Shown: positions 11,199-23,794 of the stretch, piece by piece
How the letters are laid out: every line of letters begins with the position of its first letter
How positions within the stretch are numbered: position 1 is the first letter of the stretch
NCBI GenBank assembly: GCA_946902985.2
Contig: OX336389.2
Location: 343,888,444 to 343,952,443 of the forward strand
Origin: Meconema thalassinum
Taxonomy: Eukaryota > Arthropoda > Insecta > Orthoptera > Tettigoniidae
Length of the DNA stretch: 64,000 nt
Direction of reading: 5' to 3'
Notes under the pieces: generated by a model
Database searches by the model: none
What the model was told of the DNA's origin: nothing
What the model saw: only the letters and a program-made list of their open reading frames with translations
Program-made: the position numbers and the translations under genes

Positions 11199-11412
11199 AC
11201 ACCACCAGCCAACTATCGTCGGAAAGTGGACCACTATGGCAGTCTGCCCCGACAGCGAGTTGGCAGCGGTAGCTCCATGCAGCCCTTCGATGCTGGTTCC
11301 GGCGGCACGAGGAAGGGCGTGGTGTTCGGTAAAGGACTTTCTTCCTTCTTCCCGTTCCAACAGGCGAGCCGGCGAGTTGGGGGAGACAAGAGTTACTCTA
11401 CTCCGAATCTAG
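11199..11412 (+). CDS. Liprin-beta: Liprin-beta linker exon (TPPANYRRK...)
   Basis: A 214-nt exon entered in phase 0 and left in phase 1. It codes 71 residues beginning TPPANYRRKVDHYGSLPRQR, containing GKGLSSFFPFQQASRRVGG and ending KSYSTPNL. The acceptor is TTCCTTTCTTACAG and the donor AATCTAG|GTGACG. The segment is basic and Ser/Gly-rich, as expected of the liprin-beta region before the SAM domains. The leftover G joins CA of the 19938 exon to give Ala, which supports both borders. Confidence 0.85.
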
Positions 11413-11875
11413 GTGACGCTAGGGCACTCTCTGCATGGCTCGCCTGACCAAGCCTACCCGTGCATGCTTCATACTCGATGACTCAGAGTATGATATATGC
11501 TAACTAGTCAACTCGAGTTGAAGAGATGCATACTTTGCATGATTCTGCTAATAACCATGTAAAGATATTACGGGAATTCGGTAACCTATATACATTTGTC
11601 ATCATAAATTGTTGTTGGTCGGCTACATTGTATACAACTTATCTTCTCTCTTATAACATATTTTATGATGATACAGTGGCTTAGTTGTTGGTCTTTCCAT
11701 CCAGTTTGCTGAGGTTCAAATTCTGGTGACTGTGGGGTGTAATTTTCACCCCAGCCAAAATTCAAATAGAGTCTGACAGACTCCAGCGATTCCTCAAATC
11801 GTTGGGATTAGCTGAAGAAAGTGAAAGAGATATAATCAATGCAGTGAGTTCTCAGTTGAGGTCTAGTGTATTCTG

Positions 11876-12095
11876 AATAATAATGGTATTGGCTTTCATG
11901 TCCTTTTTTAATGTGGCTTTAAGAGACACCGAGATGCTGGAATTGTTTCCCAAAGGGAATCTTTAACATGCTAGCAAATCTACCGACATGGTTCCCTCAC
12001 ATTTAAGCACTCTCAAATCCCAACTAAATGCACCAGGATTGGATCCCACAAACTTGGCACAGTAGGCAAGAATGTGCCATGCTGCCAGCCCTAGT
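11876..12095 (-). mobile_element. SINE family A, copy 3
   Basis: On the + strand it runs from AATAATGGTATTGGCTTTCA through CCCAAAGGGAATCTTTAACA to the inverted head near 12090. The order of blocks matches copy 1 at 896-1122, so the element lies on the minus strand. It is diverged throughout. The tRNA-like stretch just before it (about 11690-11780) may be a separate, older SINE head. Confidence 0.7.
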
Positions 12096-12347
12096 ATATA
12101 CTCTCCCTTTGTCGCCAAGTATTCAGACTGGTTTTGCAGTATGGCTATGAAAGCTTGGTAGATTTAGGATAGGCTTGAAGTAACCAGTATGAATGTGCTG
12201 GGACAAGCAGGAGGATACTGAAAATCAAGAAATGGAGGCCAAATCAGGAATAAGTACGATGACTGAGGCTGACGTATCATGTGAATAAAGGAAGGGTGAT
12301 TATGGGGGAGGGTTATGAGAGGTGATGGTTAGACTGGGTGTTTCAAA

Positions 12348-12657
12348 CTATCAATTTATACTTTTCAGTCGGTCAACACTCTTTTGCCCAATCAGATTAG
12401 GCAGGGTAATTTTATGTATAATATACTATTCCTGCTAAAGATTACATGTATTAATATTATTCACTGAGGAAACCATTGTCAGCACTGATATTCGAACCTC
12501 AAATCACCAGACAGTAATCCTAAATTGCCCCTTATCAGTGAATAGTATTAATACAAGTATTTTTTTTTTTCAGGAATAGTGTGTTTTTTGTACAGTTCCC
12601 CCACATAATCTAATTGGGCAAAACATGTTGACCAACTGAAAGAGTATAAATTGATAG
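12348..12657. mobile_element. Foldback element (~125-bp inverted arms)
   Basis: The left arm 12348-12477 and the inverse of the right arm 12533-12657 align over almost their whole length. They share CTATCAATTTATAC at the tips, TTTCAG-GGTCAACA, TTTTGCCCAAT-AGATTA, ACTATTCCTG and ATTCACTGA, leaving a loop of about 55 bp. There is no coding sequence. The element belongs to dispersed repeat G, because the ~GGCAACACTGAAAATGGCTT block follows at 12665-12689. Foldback or MITE-like non-autonomous transposons have this form. No clear target duplication was found. Confidence 0.75.
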
Positions 12658-12689
12658 ATTGTACAGGCAACACTGAAAATGGCTTCAAA

Positions 12690-14285
12690 GCTTCACATAA
12701 CAATTTCAAGGTGAGAGGCGTAGATGTAGAGGAGACTGCAGTGTTGACGGCTAATAGGGGCTCGTGAAGGGCCTCATTTACTCACAGAGGCTTGCAGAGT
12801 AGACTGAACACTGGAAGGTATAACAGTCTAGTTAAATAGTAAAAATTTAGTGAATATATTATAACATTTCAACCCTACAATACATTAACATTTTTCACAA
12901 GTAGAATAAGGACATGTTTCTGATGTGAATTGAATCCTTCATTATCTTGGTTACACAAAAAACAAGTAGTACATTACGTAATGTAAATCTTTGGAGATAC
13001 ACTGAAATACATTTTGAATTTTTATTCATGTTTCAATCTATCATGAGAAATTTTAGATTCTCATTTGCTAAAATTAACATTCAAAACTACTCAGGAAACC
13101 AGTACATTTAAAAGTAACATCTGTGAAAAGTAGACGTTTACTGTTCTCTTTCATATGTCATTCTCCTTGCTATCAGTCAGAAGATAGTTCCACATTTCTT
13201 GTTATGTAAACAGAGGTTACATTGACCTTGTGAGGTAGTCTTCTATTTTAAAAAGTTTACCATGTAATGTTTTCATCATGGGACCAAATGCTATTCAGAT
13301 GTCACTGGGAAGTTTACTGGACCACTTCTCAAAGATTATGTATTGGTCCAATTCAGCAAATCTTGACAGCAATTTTGGTTGAGTGCCATAATGCATTTCT
13401 TACCTCAAAATTCAACTAGGCTGAACAAAAATGGATGTACTTTTAAAACACCCTCTGATTATTTTCTTTGGGAGACAAAAGACATTCCCTTCAAATTTGG
13501 GAGCCTTCAGATGTCCCTCTTACCCCCTCCAGTTTCCCATGCAACTCTTTTTTTATGAGGCTAATGAAACACATACAATGACATGACATGAATACCATGT
13601 CTTCCTGTCCTGTGATTGTGAGCGTTGTATGTGTTACCAAGTTATCCAGCATTGTATTGTTTGCATGGTGAATGAAAATAAACAGACACTATTTTTTACA
13701 TAGTGTTCTGTGAGAGGGGTTTATAGAGCTAAATAATGATAGAGATTCTTTTCACTATTTTAAGTAGTGGAAGTAGTTCTGCTAAATTATGCAACTAAAC
13801 AAAGAGCATGCTGAGCATGGCAACTATGTGGAATCGTTATAATGTGTGATAAAATAGAGCTAGGAAAATTGAAAGTTTAAGTTCCTGTATATAGAAGTAG
13901 CTAACTTTAACCTAAACTCATGAACATGTACCATATCTAACAATACTGGCTTTAAGGATAGCAAGCATGCCTTTGTAATGACTATAGTTTTTGCAGAATT
14001 ATTTATAAATTATTTATTTGTCCATATTGAAATAAGTATAGACTGTGAAGGAGCAAGGAACCATGTCTGAACTGAGAGTTGAGGAGGCAAGGTTTTAGGT
14101 GTATGAATGCAAATCTTGTAAAAGGCAACTCACCATTCTAATTTCTTCTTAAGTATTATTAACAGTCAGTATCTTTATTGGTGCGTCCTTTTATTATTCT
14201 CAGTGTACGACTCAATAGATCTGAAGCCTGTTTGAATGGGTCACTATATTGTAAAATTATTGAAGAAAAATTTGTTTAATACTTT
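12690..14285. other. Intron sequence, nothing recognised
   Basis: AT-rich intron sequence without exons, SINE heads or transposase similarity that I could support. Confidence 0.5.
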
Positions 14286-14289
14286 CAAA

Positions 14290-15238
14290 TCTACTTCAGT
14301 AGTTCATGTACACATTATAATGACCCTGCTCTGGGAACATTTATTGCCTGGGGGATGGAGAATTAGATTGATATGCTGGCAGCATGGTGTATATAGGGTA
14401 GGCCTACAGGTTTGCTGGAGATTGGAAAATCTCTCTGATGGATGTCAAATTGTGATGGCATGTTGCCTGGATCTCTGACTGCGTACATGATGCTGTTAAT
14501 GAGCACTGGGCAAACAATGGCACTTCCTCTCGCCATATGTTCACAGTTGCTCATTGATGCCAGAGACCAATGGAGGATGGTGCACATTGTTGAGGGCAGC
14601 AACAGGGCCACAATTTGAACAATTATGCTCAGTGATGACCAGGGCAATGTTTCATAGAACACAGCGGTGCATAGGACTGTAGGGTCGACGACCCAGTCCT
14701 ACCCTGTAGTTGACTGCACTCCACCGAAAGCAGCGCATGAGATTGGGAAATAGTTGCCTTATCCAATGAATCCAGATTCCTGGTTTTATCACCGTGCCAG
14801 CCAAGTGTGAATATACTGATTTCCTTCAGAGGCTGTGGCACGTGGAGGCTGGTGGAGAGGTATGATACTGCAGAGCCCACCAATGCCTGATAACTTCCTG
14901 GTATCTGGACTTTATTGGGAGCCAGATTCATCCATTTATGTTAACAGTGTTCCCTGCTTCAATAGGACAGTGCACCATGCCTCATGCCACGATTGTGGAG
15001 GACTGGTTTGAGGAACACGACAATGAATTTGCTATACTGCCATTGTCTCCCAGTAGTCCAGGGACAGTTGAACATTTGTGGTTTGACTTGGAGAGGCAGG
15101 TTCTTGCTACTTCACAGTGTAAGCCAACTGGAGGAACTTGATGTTATTTCATTTATTTAGGGGCTTAGCAGGATTGTGTGTGTGGGAACTGTCTGATAAC
15201 CTGCATCATTGGCTGTACTAGTGTGTGTGTTTGTAATT
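14290..15238 (+). pseudogene. Tc1-like transposase relic
   Basis: A heavily decayed Tc1-family (DDE_3) transposase on the + strand. Recognisable pieces are MNPDSWFYHRASQV and GGWWRGMILQSP near 14766-14870, and ATIVEDWFEEHDNEFAILPL near 14989-15045. SSPGTVEHLWFDLERQV follows near 15055-15100 and stands where family members have SPDLNPIEHLWD. The first catalytic Asp is not recognisable and several stops interrupt the frame. Terminal inverted repeats were not found, so the borders are approximate. Confidence 0.65.
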
Positions 15239-15239
15239 G

Positions 15240-15478
15240 AGGAGGAGGCTATAGCTTTAATTTAGGTTCCATCCCAGCATTCACTTAGAGTAGAAGTGGG
15301 AGACCATGGGTAACCCCTCTAGGGTGGCTGGGGTGAGAATCTAACTCAGTTCTGCCTTACAAGGCTGAGTGAACCCCGTTCTAACCCTCAGACCAGAGTT
15401 AAATTTCTTGGTAGAGCCATGAATCGAACCCGGACCTGCACGGTGACAGCCAAGATGCCACGAGGTGGACACTGGAGC
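15240..15478 (-). mobile_element. SINE family B, copy 2
   Basis: Minus-strand copy. The head lies at the right (CCACCTCGTGGCATCTTGGC on the minus strand), followed by a B box near 15425 (GGTTCGATTCATGG), the CCTTGTAAGGCAGAACTGAG block and CCCATGGTCTCCCACTTCTA. Same block order as the copy at 10678. Confidence 0.7.
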
Positions 15479-15489
15479 ACCTGTGGCAT

Positions 15490-17675
15490 TAGATATCCCC
15501 CAAATATGTCATTTCACCAAATGGCTGCTTTTCTGTCTGCTAAAGGTGGTTGCAATGTATTGACTTATCATTGTGTAATCAGTAAAAGATGAAAAGCCAG
15601 TTGTAAAACTTTCCTCCATATAAGAAATTGACTTGGGTGTTTTCTGTCCAGATGTGCACTCATAGCTCTAACACCTTTGTGGCATAAGAATAGTCTTTAG
15701 AATAGAAAGCTCAATGAAAGAAAGTAAAATTAGATTATGGGACCAGTTTGGCAAGCTATTTCTGAACTTCTTTGAGAACACATTTTAAATATTCATACAA
15801 CAGGAAGAAAGAACGAGAGTGAAAGACAGCTAGAACTGAGAGCTATACTCGAGGACTTGGCTCAGTTAACGATGAACAACAGTGAACAGAGAGTTAGGTG
15901 GGAACAGCTGATGGTGCATGTTTGGCAGGAGTTTTAACAACCACTCATACCGGTATGTCTGTTTTGCATGTGGACTAAGACCAGACACTATGTATAGTAA
16001 ATGCAATGCTAGAAAGTGTTTTGATTTTTGGCATGAACATAGTCTTTAGAACAGAAATGTGACATATGAAGTGCTCAGGTGGAGTGTAGTTCCATGTCTG
16101 TGCTACATGTATCAAAAGTGACATGCTCTCTGCAATTTGTGACACGTGAACGTGTGCTAATCAAATTCAGTTTTAAACTTGGGAAGGAAGCTGCAGATTG
16201 TTGTGAATGGGCAAGTAGTCGTTCTCCAACATTTTAGGAGTTTTTCCAGTTTTAAGGGGGCTAGGTTGATGGTGAGACATGTCCTAGCATAATGTTTCTC
16301 AGCCATAACTAGAATGTGGTTTGGCAATATCCTTTTGAAGATTTTGGGGCCCAGTCTTGATAGAAATATAATTTTAACTCTGCAACTTGATTAACTTGAT
16401 CTGCAAACATGACTGACAATTGTTTCAAACATTCCTCAGGATTTAGCATGCTCTATTTTTATATTTAATCATAGTTCAGAATAATTATTCACTAAATAGC
16501 AGACTGCTAAATTCATATTAACAAAACTAATAAGCGAAGAGTTAATGTATTTGTGAACTAGACTAGATGCTTATGGGAAAAATTACAGTGGAATTATTTA
16601 ATTTTGTATTTCCAAATTCCATTTAAGTTAAAATACATTGTAATTTCATTCCACAGCCTGGTAGAATTTATTGCAGGACCCAGCTGTCCTAGTAGACTGT
16701 CGTCCTGTTCAGTGCCAGCAATTTGACTGAATTAATTACCAGGGCTAACATCAAACTTGAAATCAGTGAGGAACTGAGAATCTGTCTTGTTAATTGACCC
16801 TTAATTCTGTCTGACCAGCCAATCATGTGACACACACCAGGCTCCTATGGCTGACCAACAACATAACAGTTACTTGGACTTGAAACAACATACTTTGAAA
16901 CCTGGTTCTACACACCCACTGCAAGTCACACTTAGCACTGCACGGAACTCTTATCTTGTAGATGTAAGACCATAGAACATGTCCCTGCTCAGGTTAGGCT
17001 GGCAGTTCCAATCCTAACTGTGGTCTCATTTTCAAGGTTTACTCAACAAAACTAGTTATCAGAATGGATTCAACAGCATGTTACGCAAAGATATGCAATT
17101 CTCTTAAAGAATATCAAACTAGAGCAATATGAACATGTCCGCTAGTTATAATAATAGCTAGAGCTCAGGTGTCTAAGCATTTATATTGGTTAAAACAGTT
17201 TGGTGAACAGGCTTTTAAAATGCAGGAATTTGATGCTAATATTATTAAAATAGGCACTTTCCTTTGATGCATTGATGTACCACATTCTTGGTAAGATTCC
17301 ACAGCCAGGTGATGTTTCCAGTTCTCAAGCGTCGTGATCCGCTGCCTATCAGAGTAAACTATTTTTTTTCATAGAGCATACTTGAAACACACCATTGTGG
17401 ATGGAATTATTTCAAAAAATTTCTATCTGGGGTATATATGTATAGGGAATGAGATGTTAAGTACAGTGATTACAAATATATCAGTTTTTGTAACCTCTGT
17501 TGATATAGTATATTGAAAATTATATATTTTAATATTTCTGTATAAGTTACTAATTTATTTGTATGCAGATGCTCACACAGCAACATAAATAAGACAAAAT
17601 AAGGCATGAAAATCTTCAATAGGCAATGAGGGCTAAAATAGGTAGAAAAGGCAAACTAAAAGCAAAAAAGAAACA
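15490..17675. other. Intron sequence, nothing recognised
   Basis: No exon, transposase or SINE head that I can support. Base composition is that of the surrounding introns. Confidence 0.5.
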
Positions 17676-17679
17676 TGTG

Positions 17680-17980
17680 GCACCACAGCCCATTAAGCGC
17701 CTTGACCTACCAAGCATCCGCTGCCCAGCCATTCGGCCTATGCAGATTATGGAGTGACACATGGTTAGCGCGTCGGTCCCCTCGACCGTTAATCTTGTTT
17801 TTTCTGATTGGGGCGCTGCCTCACTGTTAAGACAGTTACGAGTTTGTCCTCACGAGGCTGAGTGCACCCTGTTCCAGCCCTCATGCCGGTTTCTAAAATC
17901 CCTTACAGAGCCGGGAATCGAATCGGGGGCCTCCAGGTGAGAGACAAGTGTGCTATTCAAACACCACAGGGCCATCAAAG
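17680..17980 (-). mobile_element. SINE family B-like copy 3
   Basis: The right end reads, on the minus strand, GGCCCTGTGGTGTTTGAATA, then CGATTCGATTCCCGGCTCTG (B box), then CCTCGTGAGGACAAACTCGT. The CACGAGGCTGAGTGCACCCT block on the + strand is shared with other family B copies. The left part near 17740-17830 is longer than in the other copies and may be a second fused SINE. Confidence 0.65.
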
Positions 17981-18074
17981 GTATAATTACCATCCCCAAG
18001 TATGCCAAAACATCCTTATGTCTAATAAATCCTTCTTATATAAACCAAGTGTAAAAAGGCATCAGGGCTCAATG

Positions 18075-18190
18075 GGTTTAATGCCTTTTTAATTTTCTGG
18101 GGTTTTAGAGATGCTGGGATGTCAGAAATATCTGCTAGCCCTTTGAGAGGATCTTCAATGTGCCAGTAAATCTATTGACATGAGGTTGTT
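18075..18190 (-). mobile_element. SINE family A, copy 4 (3' part only)
   Basis: Only the tail half is present: TTTTAGAGATGCTGGGATGT, then GAGGATCTTCAATGTGCCAG and TAAATCTATTGACATGAGG. The tRNA-like head is missing, consistent with 5' truncation. Confidence 0.65.
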
Positions 18191-19037
18191 GCATGTTCAT
18201 TGAGCATATCCATCATGTGGCCAACAATAATGAGCTGTCAAAACCATCCATTCTACTTACAATATCATTTGATGAATATTTTGTTAGCATATTCATTTTT
18301 GACATTTATTTGATGAGACATGTGGTATGGTGATTAAAACAATGGCAGCTGTGTATTGAAATAGCACTGCATGGCTGTAGAAAATATTTCCTTAACAATT
18401 GTCTCATCGGACAGTGATCTCAAAAATAGATTCCATCTACAAAATGCTACCATTCTTCCACATCATGAATTACATGAGACAAGACAATGCCTACTTCTTA
18501 AAAGTCGAGAACATTGGTTACTTTGAATAACAGACAGGCATTTATTTTTCATACAGAATGTGTGTCCCTTGCTAAGACGTGGTTATCGCTTCTCACGAAC
18601 TAATGCCTCAAATATTAGTGCCAAACCAGCAATGTCAGTACTAATCATCAGTGTACAACCTTTAAATTTAAAAACTTTAGAAAGCAAACATTTCGTTTGT
18701 TCGTTCATTTTATGCAGGCAAAATATTCTCAGTTATTCACTTCACAAGAACCTAATTAGAATCATGAACTAATTATTCATATTACTTTTTCCTTTAGGAA
18801 GAAATTATTAACTTTTCTTTCCAAACTGATTTTTAAAATCTGTTCATCTTGATATTTCCAATGGTATAAAATATATATGTGTTGCCTTTTTAACCTTTCC
18901 ATCCCCTCTCATTTTACGACTAAGACGTAGATGGTTTTGATGTATTGCCCCTTAAAACAGCATTCACCACCACATAAATTAACATGTAAAAATATAAAAT
19001 AATAATAACAATAACGACATTATTATTATCATCATGT

Positions 19038-19714
19038 TGGAAGCCAATTTTCAGTGTTACCTTAGTAATCAAAATGTAATGCTTTTCTTGAAACAACTAA
19101 CAACATTGAAAAACAAAACATATATAACTAACAAATCTTGACAAGTTGCATTAGTTTATAATAATTGATGCAACTAAATAAATGTATATATTGTAAGTAC
19201 CATCACCCACATACTTGTAGACATAGATTTAATAGCTTAAGCGTAAAGGATCTGATGATCATCGTTTGACGATCGAAACTGATCATCCAAGTATATTTAT
19301 TAATCCCATGTAAACATTTTTTGGGGATTAGTGAAACACCATTACAATTCGGTACAATCCACTTTACCCAAAGCATTAAATCTTGAATAATAATAATAAT
19401 AATTATTATTATTGTTATTATTATTAGTTTTTAAATATTTTGTTGTAAGTTATATAATTGTAATATACATAAAATAGTTTACAAAACCTTAAGTGAACAG
19501 GATCTGATGATGTTCACATTAAACAAGTCATTCTAGTAAAACCCCTTAGTTAGAAATGTGTAAAAGTATCTAATTAATCCATGCTAATTATTCCACATTA
19601 GAAAGTGTAATAAATAATTGTTATTCCTCATCCAATTTAATTTAGCACATAAACCTATTTGCCAACTGCAAAAAGATTCTTTTATACGAAGGCAACACTG
19701 AAGAAATGGCTTTT
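19038..19714. repeat. Dispersed repeat G, two facing copies
   Basis: AAGCCAATTTTCAGTGTTAC at 19041 and AAGGCAACACTGAAGAAATG at about 19689 are inverted relative to each other and match the repeat G block at 6494 and 12665. Between them lie an (AAT)n/(ATT)n run at 19388-19426 and two near-repeats of GATCTGATGATGNTCA. Whether this is one ~680-bp element with inverted ends or two copies is open. Confidence 0.5.
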
Positions 19715-19937
19715 AAAATGTATATAATCGTCTGTTGTTTATCGGCAAAATACTGATGTTTTTGTTGTTTCAATGGCTTCTACATTGGATGATGGGAAAA
19801 TAACACAGGTTGTGAAATCGGACAGTCTGTGTGATCACTACCTTCATCTGCTAGAAAAATATTTTGAAGCATTAAGTCTAATATATTAACAAGTGTGGTT
19901 GATTGAAAGCTAAAATTTTGTACCTTTACATTTTTAG

Positions 19938-20076
19938 CAGAAACAGAGCGAGTTGTAATCGATGATACACCTGTTGAGGACGAGGAAGAAGATGTGGCTG
20001 CCACAAGCCTATCTCCACAACACAGCCCTTCCCTCCAACTACACAAAAATAAAGGAATTAAGAAGATTTTTGGCAG
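19938..20076 (+). CDS. Liprin-beta: Liprin-beta exon with GIKKIFGR motif
   Basis: A 139-nt exon entered in phase 1 (its first CA completes an Ala codon) and left in phase 2. It codes ETERVVIDDTPVEDEEEDVA and, further on, HKNKGIKKIFG, with the final Arg codon completed by the next exon. The acceptor is TTACATTTTTAG and the donor GGCAG|GTAACT. The acidic stretch followed by KGIKKIFG is the recognised liprin-beta pattern just before the SAM region. A 20.5-kb intron follows. Confidence 0.9.
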
Positions 20077-20584
20077 GTAACTCTTCGTGTTTGATCACCC
20101 GTTTATTTTAATCTATCAAAAATGGAGTTATGACTTGGAGAACTCTAATGCTTCATGAAAGTTTGTCAGTGCTCATTGTAACATGACATGAATAGTTTTA
20201 TTTGAGGACCAGTAGCCTGCCAGTGGAAAAGAACGGGGCTCAATGAAATTTGGTGCATTGTATTTTGTACTGTTACTAAAGCTGTCCTGGGATACTTCTT
20301 ATGTCAATTTTAGTTTTCAAAGTAATAATTACTACATATAAGCAGCCATAAAGTAAAAAAATGCAGTAGGCATTGTCAACAATCATTCAAATTCTGTAGT
20401 ATAATTTTTAAATTAAGCATGGTACCTACTAGTACTATTACAGTACATAAGGACAACATAAGCAAGATCTAAATTAGATCAAAACATTTTTATTACAAGT
20501 TGGGAATTCATCTGTTGAATAAAAATCTTTTCTTTTTGATCATCTTTCTTGTCACAAATAGGAAACTGACATTAGACTGAAGTC

Positions 20585-21536
20585 TGTTACATTCTCTGGC
20601 CAACAAAATATTATACGCACCATGAAGGAATTATGGGAATGTATGAAATCGGCTATGGGTGACTGTAACGTTGATGTACAATAACACCTTTATCGCAGAA
20701 CACTGACCACCTGCATGGAGGCTCTAGTACTGGGTTGGTCCACCTCTGGCTTGGATACAGCCACACAGGGTTCGTACAGTATCCTGCAGCACATCTGTCC
20801 ATATTTGCTCCAACTGGTTCTCAGGATCTGGTGCACTCCTTGATTCCTACCACCCCTCCAGCAGTAACGGCAGTGTGACGCACCAAAAGAAAACCGCTGG
20901 ATTGAGGCTTGCACCACCAGGTCCCCAGATATGAACATGGCCATCGTCAGAGCTCAAAGACAACCTGGTTCCAGTCTGTAACAGTCCAGGCTTCTCGGTC
21001 CCAACACCACTGCAAACAGAGGCAACGGTGGACGGGTGTCAATGGCAGAACACATAGTGGATGCTGTGAGACCAAATTTCCTTCAGCCAAGCACCTGGAA
21101 ACGGTGCAGGCCAACACAGGTGCCTGTAATGATGATGCCATCTGTCCCTGGATGGTATGTGTCGAAGCGGTTGGATCTGCACGTTATTCTTCATTGGACC
21201 AACAATCGTCCCTGCTGGGCGTCTTGAACCCTGTCGCCACGTGTGTGCACCCTCACACATTCACTGGTCCCATCACACCCGAACGGTCTGGTCAGAACAG
21301 CCTAGCTGGTGGACCATTTGCCAATATGACCATCCAGCCTCTCGCTCCCCTCTCCAGCCCTGTTAAATGGATAAATGCACTTTGAATGCATTATAGAGGC
21401 ATGTCGCAACGCAACAGGGAACAACAGTCCACTCTGCAGGCCTGAGATGGGGCACGTGCATAGCCTCTGTGGCAAGACTGTTGAATTAATCGCTATCGTA
21501 CACTAATCGTACGACTATCGGCCAGAGATGTAACTG
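20585..21536 (-). mobile_element. Internally deleted Tc1-like element
   Basis: Ends near 20585 (CTGTTACATTCTCTGGCC) and 21536 (minus-strand ACAGTTACATCTCTGGCC) form inverted repeats. The minus strand encodes LSSDDGHVHIWGPGGASLNP near 20965-20905, which is the block after the first catalytic Asp in Tc1 enzymes. It then jumps to the C-terminal tail QLEQIWTDVLQDTVRTLCGC followed by IQARGGPTQY near 20820-20720. The segment with the second and third catalytic residues is missing, so the copy is non-autonomous. Confidence 0.75.
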
Positions 21537-21539
21537 TAT

Positions 21540-23235
21540 GCCAAAGTGTGCAGCAAACTGACAATTCATTCTTGGTATGTGAATTTTTTTTGTTTGCCAT
21601 TGCATTTTCAACTGCACATACCTACAATTACAGGGTCATTTTTATCAGTCTAGCAACATAGGAGCGTGGCAATATATTTCTCGGCAGTGAGTTACCCGGC
21701 TAAGCATGCATTTCACTGTTGCGCTGCTATGTTGCTAAACCTATTGCTTAATTTAACATAAGGGGTGTAGGATCATGCTTACCTCTAGCATTACCTAATG
21801 TCTGCCATTGAAGTTACTAATGTTTTTTTTAACAACTTTGACATTTATATCAGTGGCAGGTGACAGACTATTGGGTCGGGAGGGCGATCACAGTAATTTT
21901 CTCCCGCCCTCTTTATAACTAGACAGAAGAAAAAAAGAGTAAAATCGAGTTACTTTTACATGCAGTGAATATAGTGCATTATTAATCAATAATCTTGATC
22001 TCAGGTGCTACAATTCATTATAATTATATTTTTTGTCTTCAAAGATGGATTATTGTTATTTAATGTTTATTCTATGCAACCATGGAGATTTGGATGGCAC
22101 ATGTTCGTAGAAGGGTTTGTGCGGAGACATTTATTAATGCTACTGTTGTTCACTGTTGTCAAACCTTCATTACATGACGACTAGAGGGGCAAGGGGTGAT
22201 GAAATATTTTCCAGTGCTACAGAGCTGTAAGGACTCCGCCCGGCTTAAGACAACCGCCCGTACACTTCGTCCCTCTCAAACCGCCTACAAGCGCCAGTCC
22301 CGTCTCACCCTGGCACATCTTCCGACGGAAGGCTGAGAGTCCGTAACTCCATCCTGACCAGTGAACTGCACACTGAGCTTGATATCACCACTGTCTTCCT
22401 TATTAATAGAGCTACAGATTTACAATTGCATGTAATTTTCTTTGCATTATTAGAGTTCAAGTTTTGATTTGACATATCAAGAGCAAATGAAAACCACGTT
22501 TCGTTCTCTAGGAAGGACATTGTCTGGGAGTCCTTATGGGACAGCCGCTACTGATTTATGTATATGTATAAGGGTTGTCTGAAATCAAACACTATATCAG
22601 CGCCGTCCAAGGTTGAACCGCACTGTGCAGACAGTGTGTGTCTCGGAATAGCAGGTGTGCTTCCCCTCCCTTAGCGTACGCCCTTACTTACCCTCCACTC
22701 TGCGCGGTGGGGGAGTGTCCTCGTTCATGAAACGTGTAGAGGTCAAATCGTAGGTGACGAATGTATTTTGCAGGCAACGTGGCGAGAACACCGAATGTAT
22801 TGATCATGAAATATTATTTTCCATTAATCAAATTGCTTGTGATATGAAGGAAGGGTCTAGGAAAGAGCGGCAAGACTTTTTCTTTCAAAATTATGCTCAC
22901 GTTAACTCTGGACTGTTTCACGCACAAAATGTATAGTCATTCGTGTACATGTCTACCTTCTTATGCGAAGGGGAGAAAGACAACTTATTTCAGATGTGCC
23001 AAATATCACACAATAACAGCTTTACTGAAATAAAAAATACCTAGCATTTCTACAATGTTCGACATACAACTAATTTCACACACCAATTAAAAACTAGTAC
23101 CACACATGTTGGCTGTTACACATAATGTTAATTGCTGTTCTCATTTACAATACACCTTGTTTGTGTGCGTTATCAATCTTGTTACAATTAGGTGCAAATG
23201 AATGTGTTACAGACAAACGTCAACAACTTCTCAAA
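21540..23235. other. Intron sequence with unresolved repeat-like pieces
   Basis: No exon. Around 21850-21910 (CAGTGGCAGGTGACAGACTA) and 22560-22600 (AGGGTTGTCTGAAATC) there are sequences that look like DNA-transposon ends, but I could not pair either with a partner. Open stretches at 22305-22520 (-) and 22754-22936 (+) show no family I trust. Confidence 0.35.
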
Positions 23236-23238
23236 TTC

Positions 23239-23664
23239 TCATCTGAAATGCCTGCTCGGAACCTCGGTTTGTTTACGTTTTAATTTCGAAGAGAATCTTT
23301 CACATACATGGGTACAACCGAAAATACTCATAAGTTTGGTGGCCTCGTGATGAAGGCAAGAGAATTCATTATGGGGAAAGTTTTCGTAGAATTTGGTCAA
23401 GTTTCTTGCAGCAAAGTACTTGTCCCTTAACCTCGCATTGCACTGTAAACCAATTAATTCCAATTGTAAGTTAGTTGGTGCACTATTCACTGAGATAGAG
23501 AATGGCTGTGCAAAAAAATCAAACACAGGAAACAAAGCTGAAAGTTCTTGAAATCTGTTTACAATTTGCTCTTCCACGTCTTTGAGAACACATACGTAAT
23601 TTTCAAACTTAGCGCTTTCACGAGTAGCATTGCAGGATACGTCCATCCTATAATGCGCGCGCAC
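23239..23664 (-). pseudogene. hAT transposase C-terminal fragment (GTF2IRD2-type)
   Basis: An open minus-strand stretch of about 140 codons matching the end of GTF2IRD2-like hAT transposases. Landmarks in order are FPVFDFFAQPFSISVNSAP, LQLELIGLQCNARLRDKY and KLMSIFGCTHVCERFSSKLK. The last is the conserved block that in functional members ends the hAT dimerisation region. No start, N-terminal zinc finger or inverted repeats were found. It is a different copy from the relic at 5171-6235. Confidence 0.75.
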
Positions 23665-23794
23665 CGTTGTCTAACGACCAGGCACCACGACTCTTGCACT
23701 GTACATTCGCAGGTGTGCAGCTGTGCGACTTTGCACAGTGTGAGGCATTCTAGATGCTGCTGCACTATGTCATAACAGCACACAGATAACAGAG

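Noticed and set aside
20909..21385. Open + strand frame of 158 codons
   Set aside because: It lies antisense to a decayed Tc1 transposase whose minus-strand motifs are clear.
22305..22520. Minus-strand frame vaguely like the middle of a GTF2IRD2-type hAT protein
   Set aside because: The resemblance is limited to a few residues and its order relative to 23239-23664 is wrong for one element.
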